Shown here in pieces: positions 53,071 to 64,000 of a stretch of 64,000 bases of DNA. Within the stretch, counting starts at the first letter, position 1; each line of letters starts with the position of its first letter. The notes under the pieces were generated by a model. It was given only the letters and a program-made list of their open reading frames with translations, was not told the DNA's origin and did no database searches. The position numbers were made by a program, and so were the translations under genes. This stretch comes from Oehlia diaphana. Taxonomy: Eukaryota; Glomeromycota; Glomeromycetes; Glomerales; Glomeraceae. The stretch spans positions 22,882 through 86,881 of the forward strand of contig QZLH01000403.1 in assembly GCA_003833135.1 (NCBI GenBank), read 5' to 3'.

Positions 53071-54014
53071 CGAGAGAGATCGAGTAGAAAAGAAGGGAAG
53101 GAAAAAGAAGGATTAGCAAGCGGTAATGACTATATAATTTATGGAGGCTGAGATAATTGCGTAATTGCTTAGAGGTGACTAAAAAAAGCTTTAGTGAAGT
53201 TGCTAGAGAAGAGCCAAAAAAATGCAATGGCAACAAGAAAAGTCATTAAACATATGTATTATTAATGTTATGTACGTGTCAGTGTTGCTCCATCATGATC
53301 AGAAATATTGATATTATTAGTAAATTGAAATATAATTCCCGTCTTTTCTCTCGTTTAGGAGGTTGGATCGATGATGCGAAGGTAAGTTTAATGAGTTTTT
53401 TTGTTTATTTGAGACGGATAAAAGGATTCACCAACCAGGACCTCATTTTTACATAATTTAAGGATCGATTTTGAAATCAGTCTTTAGAGAAAACAACGGA
53501 AACTCTAAAAAATCAGAAAAGATTGGTCGCTATCCATGAAGATCATCGAGGATTTTATTATTAATACATAAATACGTGAAGTACAAGTGGGAAGTCGAGA
53601 ACAAATGTTATTTATATACTGTTCATCAGCTCATGAAATTTTATACTAATTACTACGGATAATATGATCACATTGTCGAGAATCTATTCATATGGTTCTC
53701 ACGATTGATCTATATTTCATTTGCAATATTTTTCCCCGTTTATTAAATAATAATGATTGCTACATTTAAATTTTGTAAATGTAATCTCAACATAAAAAGG
53801 GTTGTTTACGTTTTATGAATATATATTATAATTATAATTGTAAATTCAAGCCGAAATTCAAAACACTTTTCACAAATTATAATAATATAGCAGCTATATT
53901 GACTTATTCTCATTCACAATTGATATACAATATTTAAAGAAATACACCTAGTTTTAATATAATAAAAGTACTCAAAAAAAATTAAAAAACGTTGAAAACA
54001 ACGTCCATATTCCG

Positions 54015-56603
54015 CTATATTTTTTTCAATATGTGCTTGCTTTTCAACACCACCTTAGATTCCTCATTTATTTTTTTACTTCGGGTAATTACTTGGATTT
54101 CTTCTTCATCCTCACGTTCTTCGCCATCTTCATGATTATTTTCGATATCACTTGAATCTACCAGTTCTACGTCTCCCTCATCGTCAGTTTCAATGTCAAC
54201 ATCTCCTAGCCCTTCATTGTTTCTTGATTTTCTTGCTTTTTTAGACATTAAATCTTTTTCTATCTTACGAAGGTTTCTATTAATAGCACGCCATTCTTTC
54301 ATTAAAGATCTGAGTTTCTCCTCGGCTTCATCGTACATTTTTTCCTTTGTTTCTGCATCCAATGTAGGATCATCAAATTTAAAACTGGATATGTTTGTTT
54401 GAGCGACTTCGCTCAACTCTTCAACAGTCAAAGGAGGTGAGGTCAACGGCGTTGAAGCTGGAACATTATCTTCCTCCATAATTTCTATCGACGGTTCGTT
54501 GTTACTTTCTGCCGATGTTTCAATTATAATTGATTCGTTGTTGTCTTCCGTCGACGTTTCAATTATAATTGGTTCGTTGTTTTTTTCCGTCAACGTTTCA
54601 ATTATAGTTAGATCGTCGTTCTTTTCCGTTAACGTTTCAATTATAGTTCGTTCGTAATTCTCTTTCATCAACGTTTCAATTTTAGTTCGTTCGTTATTAT
54701 TTTCTGTCGACGTTTCAATTACAATTTCTCTTATTTCCATAGGATTTTCTGTCAATGTTTCAACCTTAGAAGACTCTGTATTAGGCGATGAGGGTGAAGG
54801 AACCGTAGGTTCTTTGTCCATTGATTCACCCGCAGAAACACGCTTAATTTTCCGACTTCTCAAATTAGAACTCTCTTCTCCTTCATCAGACTTATCTGTT
54901 AGACTGCTGTGTCTTCTTTTTGGACTTTTATTAATCTCCACAATTTCCACAATTTCCATTTCTATATTATCTTTTGTTGGGCCACTATTAGACTGGGAAT
55001 CCTGAAAATCTTGAGAATTCTGAAAGTCTTGAGAATTCTGAAAGTCTTGAGAATTCTGTAAGTCTTGAGAATTCTGAAAGTCTTGAGAATTCTGTAAGTC
55101 TTGAGAATTCTGAAAGTCTTGCGAATTCTGTAAGTCTTGAGAATTCTGAGAATCCTGAGAATCCTGAGAATCAATATTTTCCGTCTCAGATTTTCGCCTA
55201 CGATCTAATGTTGATGGACTTGCTATACAATTATTTACAGTGTCCTCTTCTTCGGATGGTACGCCTTCTTGAGAACTATGGTTCCCACTATTTATTGACG
55301 ATCTGCTCTTTGTTGATGAGCTATTACGACGCACTGATGGTTTACTTTTTTCCGATTTTGATCCACCTTTAGATGTACTTCTTGTTCTCTTAGTGGATGA
55401 CGTTGTGGTGGTAACTGGGGCAGATTCTTGACTCTCCCACAACGGTCTTTTCCAATAATCCCACTTAAAAGCTTTGTTAGGTTCTCCTTTCGTTTTACAT
55501 GTCATGGCCCTACGAACTCCAATGTGATTCGAAAATTTGTCGCAATTATTTTTAAACGTAAGAAAGGGTTCCGCATCTGGAATAAAATGTTTCAGACCTT
55601 TATATTCGACCACCGAGCTTCACATTAATAATTAGTCAGCATTGCAATAATTCTTATAAGAATGCAAATAACGTGTAAATCTGATACATACTATGTCATA
55701 TCTTCAAAATATCTTACAAGATATTTTCCTGCAAATAAATTTTCTTCAAGTTTGCCATCAACATCCATCGACTCATCAATTTCGTCGTTGGGGACAATCT
55801 ATTTTTTTTAAAAAAATTATAAATAACATTGATTTATATAATCCAAATATAAAATTTAATAGTGGTTGATATAATCCAAATATAAAATTATTAATCTGTA
55901 CCATTGCCGGCCACCAAAATTCAGCTTTATCATCTAGTGGATCAACTGCATAAAATTAAATCGCAATAATTTGAGTTAGAGAGCAATTCTAAACTTGCTT
56001 CGTCGTGAAGTATTCTAAATAACCATACCAAATACAATATCTCGGCCTTTAAACTCATACTCCGACTCCAAACTCTTTGTTGACCCTCTTGTTGATTTAC
56101 GTTGAGACTTTCGCGTCTGTTGTTTTTTAGGTGTGATGATTACTCTAGGCCTTCTTGTGCTCCGTGTAAATTTACGAGTAACGGTTCCTTAATTTACAAT
56201 ATTCACAGTCTTAATAAAATATTTAAACAAATTAATATCTTATTTAAATTGAATTACCTCCTCCTTCGTCTATATCGTTATCGTCTTCACTTTTAACTAC
56301 CTCGTTATTCTCTTCTAGGTGTTGTAATTCTTCTTCGGAGTTATTATCATCTTTCGATATTCTAGAGGTTTCTTCCTCCAAGTCAGGAGAGTCCATAACA
56401 TGTTCCGGAGAGTCATGCAAAGAAGGTTCCGGTTCAAGTGATTCACCTTCCATTATATGATCTTCCTCTAATTGAATGTTTTCTAGTTCGACATATTGTC
56501 CGTCATTGTCAATTTGCATTTTTATTGTATTAGTTTCGCTTTCTTCTTCGGTTTTTGTATTTCGATTTTTTTGTTTTCTAGTTATTCTACGTCTCGTTTT
56601 CAT
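54015..56603 (-). CDS. PWWP-domain chromatin protein (five exons)
   Basis: Exons 56258-56603, 56029-56187, 55902-55945, 55692-55798 and 54015-55617 give 752 residues, starting MKTRRRITRKQKN (a likely nuclear localisation signal). Acidic residues 30-115 are followed by a basic Thr/Lys/Arg stretch. The PWWP domain spans about residues 157-260 (FKGRDIVF, AEFWWPAM, KYLVRYFEDMTYSVVEYKGL), split over four exons. PWWP domains bind methylated H3K36 nucleosomes and DNA, so a nuclear chromatin-reader role is likely. After it come Ser/Thr/Lys-rich sequence, a Gln-Asn-Ser-Gln-Asp tandem repeat, a Thr-Glu-rich repeat, and a charged helix near residue 640 (EKLRSLMKEWRAINRNLRKI) that may mediate dimer formation. 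The C-terminus is acidic. Upstream exons at 56707-56989 may belong to the same transcript. Confidence 0.87.
54470..54760 (-). repeat. Coding tandem repeat (about 60-bp unit) in the PWWP gene
   Basis: About six degenerate units encode variants of ETLTEKNNEPIII with Ile-Ile-Glu-Thr between them. Units keep the reading frame. Copy number is likely to vary between strains. Confidence 0.8.
55001..55155 (-). repeat. Coding minisatellite, 18-bp unit, in the PWWP gene
   Basis: About nine near-identical 18-bp units (plus strand GAAAGTCTTGAGAATTCT) encode Gln-Asn-Ser-Gln-Asp-Phe/Leu. The high identity implies recent expansion or homogenisation. Confidence 0.9.
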
Positions 56604-56685
56604 TTTTTTAATTGGTTTTTTGTTTCTCGCACTGTAAAAAAAGTTTATATCAGCTAGTAGAAATTTTTTATATATTCAGCCTATT

Positions 56686-56989
56686 TCATAATAGCTGTTG
56701 GTGTACTTGCATTGTTAAATCTTCTGGTCTTTGTGTTTCTTGTAGTTTGTTAATCTCGTTAGCGCGTGAGTGAATTGTTCTCTTTTGTCCTTTACTAAAA
56801 AACTCCCAGCGTAGGCGTTCGTTTGTACAAAACCAGGGTTTGTTAGGTTTGTTAGCACCGTTCTATTAGGAAAGTAAAAAATAAAGTAAAAAAGGTTGTA
56901 TCAATGAGAAAAAGTGGTTAATAAGAATATATACAATAAATTTGAAAAAATAATGAAAAGCTCACAGGAGACGACGACACAGAGGTCAT
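56686..56989 (-). CDS. Possible upstream exons or small upstream ORF of the PWWP gene
   Basis: ATG at 56989 (MTSVSSSP) joins, through an intron at 56863-56965 with GTGAGC and TAG, to a coding-like exon 56707-56862 (KPWFCTNERLRWEFFSKGQ, then INKLQETQRPEDLTMQ). Unspliced it stops at 56686. Splicing at GTACAC to the acceptor near 56632 enters the PWWP gene in the wrong frame and stops six bases before its ATG. It is therefore either an upstream small ORF of about 66 residues, an N-terminal exon pair disabled by a frameshift or sequence error, or a separate small gene. Confidence 0.5.
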
Positions 56990-59880
56990 AACTAAGTTCA
57001 CGTGAAACTTTATGCGGAATAATATTTTATTAATACTAATAAAGTAATTTCTCTTAAAATATAGATGGCGAGAACCTTTATTACGTGGCTTCAAAAGAAG
57101 AAAATGAGAAAGGGAAATGATGCGAGTCTTTTTTTTTGTCTAATTATACCCATTATGATAAAATTTTTGATTGGACGGTGTAATTTTTTTTGTAACAGGT
57201 AATACAATTTAAGCATAAATAAGAATTTTATTTTATATTATATATTGTTGAAAAATTTCAACAATATAGTACATAATAAACAAAAGAAACCAAAACACCT
57301 GATACACCTGATACCTTCCTAGTCTATCGTAATTTAAACAAAATTTTTTTTTTTCAAATACAAAATATATAAGATACAAAATAATAAAATATATAATATA
57401 AAAAAATGAATTTTATACCATAGATAATGGAAAAAGGAATAATGAGAATAATGATAATATATTTGGTTGGATCAGAACAAGAAAATGGGCGTACAAATAT
57501 CGATAGAAGACGCTTTATACCTAGAAAATTTCGGCGTTAAAAAAGAAAACGAAAGGAATACTAAATTACATGAGACAGGTTATAGGGCAAAAAAATAGAC
57601 TTCGCTAGCGTCCTTATTAAATATATATGAAACATGGGTAGCGGTTATATGATTCTCTTTAGTCTGACCGTCGAAGAAAAATATGCAGTAATGGTTCTAG
57701 AAAAACATAAAATGTGAAAAATAATATAATGGCCAATATAACTATCGAACAAATAGAAATCAATTACTCCGAAAATAAAAGAAATATAAGAAAACTCCAA
57801 AAACCAGCAAAACTTATTAATGAATTAAGCCGTCCCACCATGTTATATCAACAAACAGTATCTTAACGACCATGGACGATGAATGTTTCAATAAAGCTAA
57901 GAATTACATCACTGAATGTGGTTCTAGTACGAATACGTTGAGGCGACATAGAAGAGGAAGTATAATCAGATGTTCCGCAGTACGCCAACGACGCGTCAAA
58001 TGCGAAAGCTGAATCGAAAACACCAATGGAATAAATTGACTGAAAAGGAAAACACAATAGTAATAATCCTCGTATAGTCATATTGGAAAATACCTTATCA
58101 GGATCGTTTAATTAAATACAGTGTAATTAATCGGTATAAAGTTTGTAAGTTCGAACAATGTTAAATTAACTAATGAAGCATTAGTAGAGGAAGTTTTAAG
58201 AATGACCAAGACATAAACGGAAATTTGTTCCCCTAAAAAGGAAGTTATATATAACTTTAGGGAGTCAAAAAGTTATATAGATTCGTGAAAAGTGACATTC
58301 CTGATATAGTAGTTAAATATTTTTAATTGAATATAAATTAGGAGAAGATCACACATGAACCATAACATACGATGACACGATTATCACGTGTACTGAATTG
58401 AAGCTTGTGCATAAACTACTGTACATCTTACTCCGCATGATCATCAACTCCGACATCAATTTGCGGAATCACAAATAGGAGAAAATTAATTTATTAATAA
58501 AGAATTAATTATTAATAAAGTGATTCTATTTAGTGGTACTGTACTAATTTATTTTGAAAATTCTCTTTAGTAAAAATATTTATGACACGATAACTGATTA
58601 CATTAGGAAAAAATTTAGCGCCATTATTTAATAAAATACATTCCACCAATCACAAACACCTATACAAGGGTTGAAATTTAATGGAATTAACAATTCGACC
58701 CAAAATGTAGAATTTTGTGAATTACTCGAATTACTCAGAAAATAAAAATAAGTTAACAATTTGGTAGATAATATATGTACATAATACTAAAAGAAATAAG
58801 GTATATAACAAACAACAGTTTTTATTATTTTGTTAATAAAGTTAATAAAGTAATACGAAGTGATATAAATTTTTTTATTTAGAAGAATCAGAAATTAATG
58901 CATAGAACTCCTTCACGATTTCGGGCATGTCTAGTACCAAAGCTTCTGACTTGTCCGGAACGCTATAAGCAAGTGCTAAGAGGTCTAAGAGTTCGAGGAA
59001 TTATCCACTCATTTTGTTTCTTGGATGCCTTAACATATCTGATGTATGTTCAATTACTGAATTTACTTTTTAGCTTCCAGAATTTGATAGATAACGACTA
59101 TGATACAAACAAGAATCTAGATTGAAAAATTTAAAAATATTTGATTTAATTTATTCATTTATTAAAATTTCTAATTTAGCTTTTATTTCTCAATTTGATG
59201 CATTTAATGCACTTAAAAACAAACTAATCGCAAAATTTACGCAAAACCGTTACTACAAGAAAGGGTATTTATTGCTGATGGCCGGTGTTAATCATTCATC
59301 GCTGGCCGATATGATATTTTTTAGAAATCTTGTATCTAGTGATAATGCAATTAATAAACACATGTTTTATAAGTTTAATAAGATGTTTATTTATTAAAAT
59401 TCGATTCATGAGAAATTAAGTGCAAAAACCATATCTTTAAAAATTTAGATCAAAAATTTTTATTAATCACAGGTAAAAATGGTTTAACGACATATTGTAA
59501 TTATTTCTGCTAGAGGAAATTCGTTTATTTTCGTTTATGCAGCAGAGTTACACTGTACGTGGTCACATTATTCCATATATTTTCACGTTAAAAATTTGAT
59601 GGCGCTAGGAGACTATATAGCTTTTAAAATTTATTTTATTATGATACTGTATATATGTAAATTACAAGTAATATAAAGTTAATAAATATTAGGCACTATG
59701 TGAATTGCCGATTTAACATAAAAATTATTATACAAGTGACTAGCATTCACCGAATATTTTAGAAGGAAAATAATTGACTCCAATTGATTAAGTTCATATT
59801 ATTCATTATCCCTCAAATTCAATATAACGAAATTTTTGTCTCAACAAAATATTTATAAAGCTACGTCAATAATAAGGGGC
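56990..59880. other. Intergenic, no gene supported
   Basis: About 2.9 kb of AT-rich sequence. Frames at 58898-59125 and 59122-59397 are open but lack coding-like composition or a recognisable motif; I do not call them. Confidence 0.45.
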
Positions 59881-59884
59881 GCGA

Positions 59885-60470
59885 TCAACTAACCGACAAT
59901 ACTTCGACAATCATTTCACCGATAACTGATTCATCGACAAATGCTTCGCCAACAGGATTGTCTCGACAATATACGGTGATTGATTTTTAAATTTTGAATA
60001 AAAAATTAAATATATATTATTATATCTTTCTTATAAAAATAAAATAATTTTTTTCTTTTTATAATATTTTTCTAATTTAGTAATTGTTAATATATAAAGT
60101 ACCCCTGTAAAAAAAGTCGATCCGTTTTTTATATTCCATCTTTTTTCCGTAAAGGCTCATATTTCCGGAATTAATAACCTTATATCACGGAATTTATCGG
60201 ATTATTCCCATTTTCCGTGAATGGATCCGTGAAAGGCTCATTTTAACAGAAATAACGGATAAAATTTGTTATAGGGTACATAACCCCAATTTTTTTTTAT
60301 ATTATTTAAAGCTGTGATGAACAAAAAACAAAAAAAAAAAAAAATAATTTAATTTCTTTAAAAATAGGCAATATGAACTGTCGATGAAATGACTGTCGGT
60401 TAAACGTTTGTCGGTGAAGTAATTGTCGGCGAAGTAATTGTCGGTGAAGTAATTGTCGGTTAAATTAACT
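59885..60470. repeat. Inverted-repeat element with ACTTCACCGACAAT subrepeats
   Basis: The left end at 59890-59970 holds AACCGACAATACTTCGACAAT and further CGACAAT copies. The right end at 60377-60465 holds the reverse complement as a tandem array, with TCGGTGAAGTAATTG repeated about four times in 15-bp steps. Such multiplied subterminal repeats are common in DNA transposons. A second inverted pair (GTACCC at 60099, GGGTAC ending at 60279) suggests a nested element. No clear target duplication was found for either. Confidence 0.5.
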
Positions 60471-60726
60471 ACTACACTGCCTATGGTATTCCCAAAGTTA
60501 GTACCCCACGTTATTAGACCCAGGTATCTTACTAGATATAAAATTTTTACTCTCAATTAGTACTGGTTAAAATTATTATGTATCCCCCTCATATAATACC
60601 CGGTATCTCATCAAAGTACCCACGAGTATTATATAATTTTTAAATCAGGTATTTTTGTATAATACCCGGGGTATTATGTGCAGTGCGATAAATAATAACG
60701 ATGAACGCGTCATCTCGATCAAGATG

Positions 60727-60956
60727 ATAAATACTTGTTATTCCATGGGTATCAATGAATAACTGAAATATTCACCGATGCCTTGGGGGCCCCCCCGAAG
60801 GGAGGGGAGCATCGGTGTATATGGAGTATTTATTAGATACCCATGGAATAACAGGTTTATCTCATTGTTATGGCGTATACACCGATGGATTTTATACTTT
60901 TTTATACTTTTTCTATACCGGTGGAATAATTTACAAAAAAATCCATCGGTGTATAC
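60727..60956. repeat. Cluster of strong palindromes around CACCGATG
   Basis: The outer arms TGTTATTCCATGGGTATC (about 60736-60753) and GATACCCATGGAATAACA (about 60836-60853) pair perfectly over 18 bp. Within them CACCGATGC/GCATCGGTG surrounds a GC-rich core GGGGGCCCCCC at 60785. A second hairpin pairs 60875-60893 with 60938-60956 (GTATACACCGATGGATTTT), 19 bp exact. This is the most structured stretch of the window. It has no recognisable RNA-gene features such as an A or B box. Confidence 0.8.
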
Positions 60957-61676
60957 ATAATACCGATGGGATAATTCTCATTATTGATACATGCATATGC
61001 TAAACTGATTCATGAAAAAGATGATAACGATCGATTTAGTATATCATAATATATCATACTGAAATTGAAGAAATAATTACACATTGGATACCACAAAGTA
61101 CAGTCTTAACATGAGAGATTGGAATAACAACTAAAATAACTAAAATTAATTTAAAATAAAATTCATCAAACAAAATATTATATTTCTTTTTACATTAGTA
61201 GTATACTAAAAATACATATATATATTATAATTTTAACAATAATAAATACAAAACCACACCATCTTAGGACTGATCCGATGCATCATAACGCATATCCTTT
61301 CGGAGAGTGTTTTAATAATTTTCTAAAGTGAAATAAATTGATGTATTAATATTAGATATTAAAAGTTAACAGAGTTAAAAGAATAAAGTGTTAACATCAC
61401 ACCCTCCGTTGATCAGGAACATCTCCATTTCCCATGCGTTAGACAGTCACAAATTAAATTGTAGAGGGCAAAATGAGAATCAGCGCCTAAATTACGAGAT
61501 TCGCCGCCTTATTTGACATGGAGCTGAGGATTGACGCCCATTTCCATGTATAATAGATTAGATCCTCTAATTACTTAAGAAAAAATAAATAACAAAATAA
61601 ATATTTAATATTATAATTAGGACTATTACTATAATCTATGTATTAACAATATATATAATTATTATCTATATTTGGA
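60957..61676. other. Intergenic, 3' side of the BTB-TLDc gene
   Basis: AT-rich with a slightly GC-richer patch at 61400-61550. No gene or RNA recognised. Confidence 0.45.
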
Positions 61677-63163
61677 TCATGTTTTCTTTATTACTTGAAA
61701 TACTTCATATCCTTCTACCGTAAAATTTGCTGGAATACCTATGTTAGGATAATCCCCATTAAAAAGATAATCATATTCCCAATTATTGGAATCAGAGCAA
61801 ACTAAATCACCCATACTAGGACCATAATTACTATTACAATAAACCGCACGACTTCCATCAGAAACATAGCCCAAGTTTACACTAGAAATATCATTTACAT
61901 CATTAAAGTTAAATAAAAAACTGTCTGAAGTATTCTTCCAACCAGTTCCACTCCAATCAAGTGGATTATAACCTCCGATTAATTGTGTTGAATCTTGAAT
62001 TTTCGCTATCCAAATAGTAGCACCTTTCTTGTTACAATTTCTATGAAATGATGCTGCATTAAATTCATCTCTACTTGAACGATATAATAACTTAAATTCG
62101 TAAGGAATATTTTTTTTATTAAAATACTTAGAATCCTTTTTATCAATCCATGATGCAAAGAGAGAAGTGAAGTCCGATTCAATTAAAGTTGAATCAAGTT
62201 TAAGATTTAAATTTGATTTTCTTGAAGGCGTTACATTAGATTTAGGTTTCATATTAGGTACTATATGAAATTCTAAAAGATCATAAATTAAATCCTTCGG
62301 TAAGACGTCTTTATAACAATAAATTTTGTAAAAGAAATCTTTAGGTTCAATATCATAAAATCTAATTAGAGGAATAAATCTGCTTAATAAGTCCTCAATC
62401 TTTGGAATATCTTCTTTATTCCATTTTTTCGAATCATCTTTCACGTTAAGTTGCGCAAAACACCATTTTAATAAATTATCCCAAATATCAATCTCATCCG
62501 CATTTAAATCATCCCTTTTCAACAATAATTCTAATAAAGGAGCTTTTAAGTCAAGGAATTTATCAGAATTAAATAAAATTCTAGGTTCCTCGCAAACTTT
62601 GTCAAGACAAAAATCCCATAAATCCGTAAAAGTTTCATGTTGATAAGCAATTTCAAGAAGTTTTGTCGGATTTTTATTTAAAAATTCGGGTTGATGTTCA
62701 ATTAAATATTCTTGAATGTGAGAAATTAATGGTTGAATATTAAGTTCATCCACTGCTACCAACAATTTTAACATATCAGAACCTTGTAAATTTTTTAATT
62801 CAATATTTCCACAATAAAGAAATCTAAATTTATATAAACAAATAATTATATGTATATTTTTTTTTTTCGAAAATTTTTTAAAATTAATATATAAATAATT
62901 GTAAATTACCTAAGAATAATATTAAATAAATATCCCGAAACATTCGGTTTTCTTAAAATAAATTTTCCATCTTTCCTCTCTGCCCATTCATTAGAAAATG
63001 CGGAACGAAAATATTGCGACCTAATACACAAAATATTTGAATGAGCATGAATTTCTTTAACATCTGGTCCTTCTCCAGCATAAATAATAACATCGTATCC
63101 AAATTCTAAATCAAAAAGTTTTTCGTAATCGTTAGATAATTCGGCCCAAAATTTTGAGGACAT
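61677..63163 (-). CDS. BTB-BACK-TLDc domain protein, second copy
   Basis: Exons 62910-63163 and 61677-62823, with an 86-bp phase-2 intron at exactly the position found in the copy at 14321-15823, give 466 residues. The start is MSSKFWAEL at 63163; an upstream in-frame ATG at 63214 adds 17 hydrophobic residues and is less likely. The BTB domain contains YDVIIYAGEG, HAHSNILCIRSQYFRSAFS and FLYCGNIEL. The BACK-like region has LLKRDDLNADEIDIWDNLL and FYDIEPKDFFYKI. The TLDc domain has LFASWIDKK, GATIWIAKIQ, IGGYNPLDW, SDSFLFNF, YPNIGIPANF and YEVFQVIKK. A Cullin-3 adaptor role and a TLDc-linked stress role are inferred from family knowledge. All domains look intact. The two copies are clear paralogues on the same strand, 46 kb apart. 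Confidence 0.92.
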
Positions 63164-64000
63164 TTTTTTTTTATTTACTATAATAACAAATATAATAAAA
63201 AAAAGGGAGTACACCTATATTTATATAATTTTCAACGGTCAGATGATCTGGGGATCGTATGATTTTCTTGTGAGTATCACAATACTTTTGCAAATAGTAC
63301 AAAAATAAAAACGGCAAATATAACTGATTGATCACATTATATAACACCAAACAAATTTCGGAAAGTTATTATTCAAAATTATCCAATTAACTAACTAGTT
63401 TAAATATATTTTGACTAACTTATTTAAATTACTATATATACTTACCACAATAAAATTACCGTTGGTAATTGAAGCTTCTTTTTTTGGTTATTGTGGGGTT
63501 ATTTTGAATGAGTTTTATAATTGGATAATTTTTCCGAAAAAAAAAATTTCCAAATATTATCTGTAAATAATACGGGCCAGTCTAGGTCTTTCCTTGTTTG
63601 GTTGATTCATTAATGTAGCCATCGATCTGCAATACTCGTCACGTCCAACGCCCCGTCGTACGGCCGATTATTTATTTTGATCAGATTATTTTCGAATTTG
63701 TATTACAAATTATCAACATAATTTCATCTAATATCATGATCAAAATCAAAATTAGTATGAACAGTTCTAATTGAATAAATAATTAAAAAGATGCGTATAA
63801 AGTAATTAAACGAGGTGCGTGAGTAATAATAAATAAAGTGTATACAAAATAATTAATGAGATGCGTGAATAAGGAGTTTTCTCATTAATTTATTACCAAT
63901 TTTTAAGTATTAACAATTCCAAATTTAACATTTCAATCCTTGGCATAGCATCCAAATTTGAAAAACTTAAATGGCAAAAATTAACACATGCAAAAATTGT
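63164..64000. other. Upstream region of the BTB-TLDc gene
   Basis: Probably holds its promoter. Two partial copies of the word AATTAA-GAG(A/G)TGCGTGA(A/G)TAA occur at 63805-63880. No gene recognised to the window end. Confidence 0.45.

Larger units (their letters stand above)
51381..54014. other. Intergenic with simple repeats
   Basis: Holds a 37-bp poly(A) at 52442-52478 and a pure purine run of 45 nt at 53026-53070 within a longer GA-rich segment to 53117. No gene was supported. Confidence 0.5.

Noticed and set aside
53985..55005. Plus-strand open frames of 60-70 codons opposite the PWWP gene
   Set aside because: Antisense shadows of repetitive coding sequence.
58898..59397. Two adjacent plus-strand open frames (75 and 91 codons)
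   Set aside because: No motif, no homologous exon, composition like the surrounding intergenic DNA.
60727..60956. Palindrome cluster as a tRNA-derived SINE
   Set aside because: No A/B box, no poly(A) or simple-repeat tail and no target duplication.

Overview
The window is about 64 kb of very AT-rich eukaryotic nuclear DNA with small introns (mostly 60-110 bp), no operons, long homopolymer runs and many decayed mobile elements. The gene content points to an arbuscular mycorrhizal fungus (Glomeromycota, probably Rhizophagus or a close relative). It holds several tyrosine-kinase-like kinases with an IGEGGFAKVY-type glycine loop, a H(K/R)-D/N-x-HSGNIL catalytic loop and a run of tiny C-terminal exons. 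It also holds two BTB-BACK-TLDc genes, an F-box gene and a PWWP chromatin protein. The first three families are massively expanded in these fungi. The assignment to genus rests on remembered family character, not on a search.

Layout. 0-3.7 kb: a broken kinase gene, then a multi-pass membrane protein. 4-5.4 kb: a poly(T) tract and two short inverted-repeat elements with clear target-site duplications. 6.8-10.2 kb: an intact kinase gene facing, tail to tail, a decayed inverted copy of itself. 11.2-13.6 kb: a decayed exon-intron repeat array, another inverted-repeat element and a retroelement-like remnant. 14.3-15.8 kb: a BTB-TLDc gene. 18.8-20.3 kb: a second intact kinase. 22.8-24.0 kb: a four-exon coiled-coil protein of unknown function. 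24.8-41.4 kb: a gene-empty block almost devoid of CpG, holding remnants of a hAT transposase, a Ty3/Gypsy integrase and a reverse transcriptase/RNase H. 42.9-44.6 kb: an F-box gene. 45.4-47.8 kb: a third intact kinase with eight exons. 54.0-57.0 kb: a PWWP gene. 59.9-61.0 kb: palindromic repeats. 61.7-63.2 kb: a second BTB-TLDc gene.

The genes do not form a visible pathway. The kinases, BTB-TLDc and F-box proteins are members of lineage-expanded signalling and ubiquitin-adaptor families spread among transposon debris. I rebuilt exon structures by hand from GT/AG sites and reading-frame continuity. All multi-exon coding totals given here are multiples of three. The strongest unusual signals are the CpG-depleted block, a family of short elements with 14-bp terminal repeats and 10-bp target duplications, and the modular frame-neutral mini-exons in the kinase tails.
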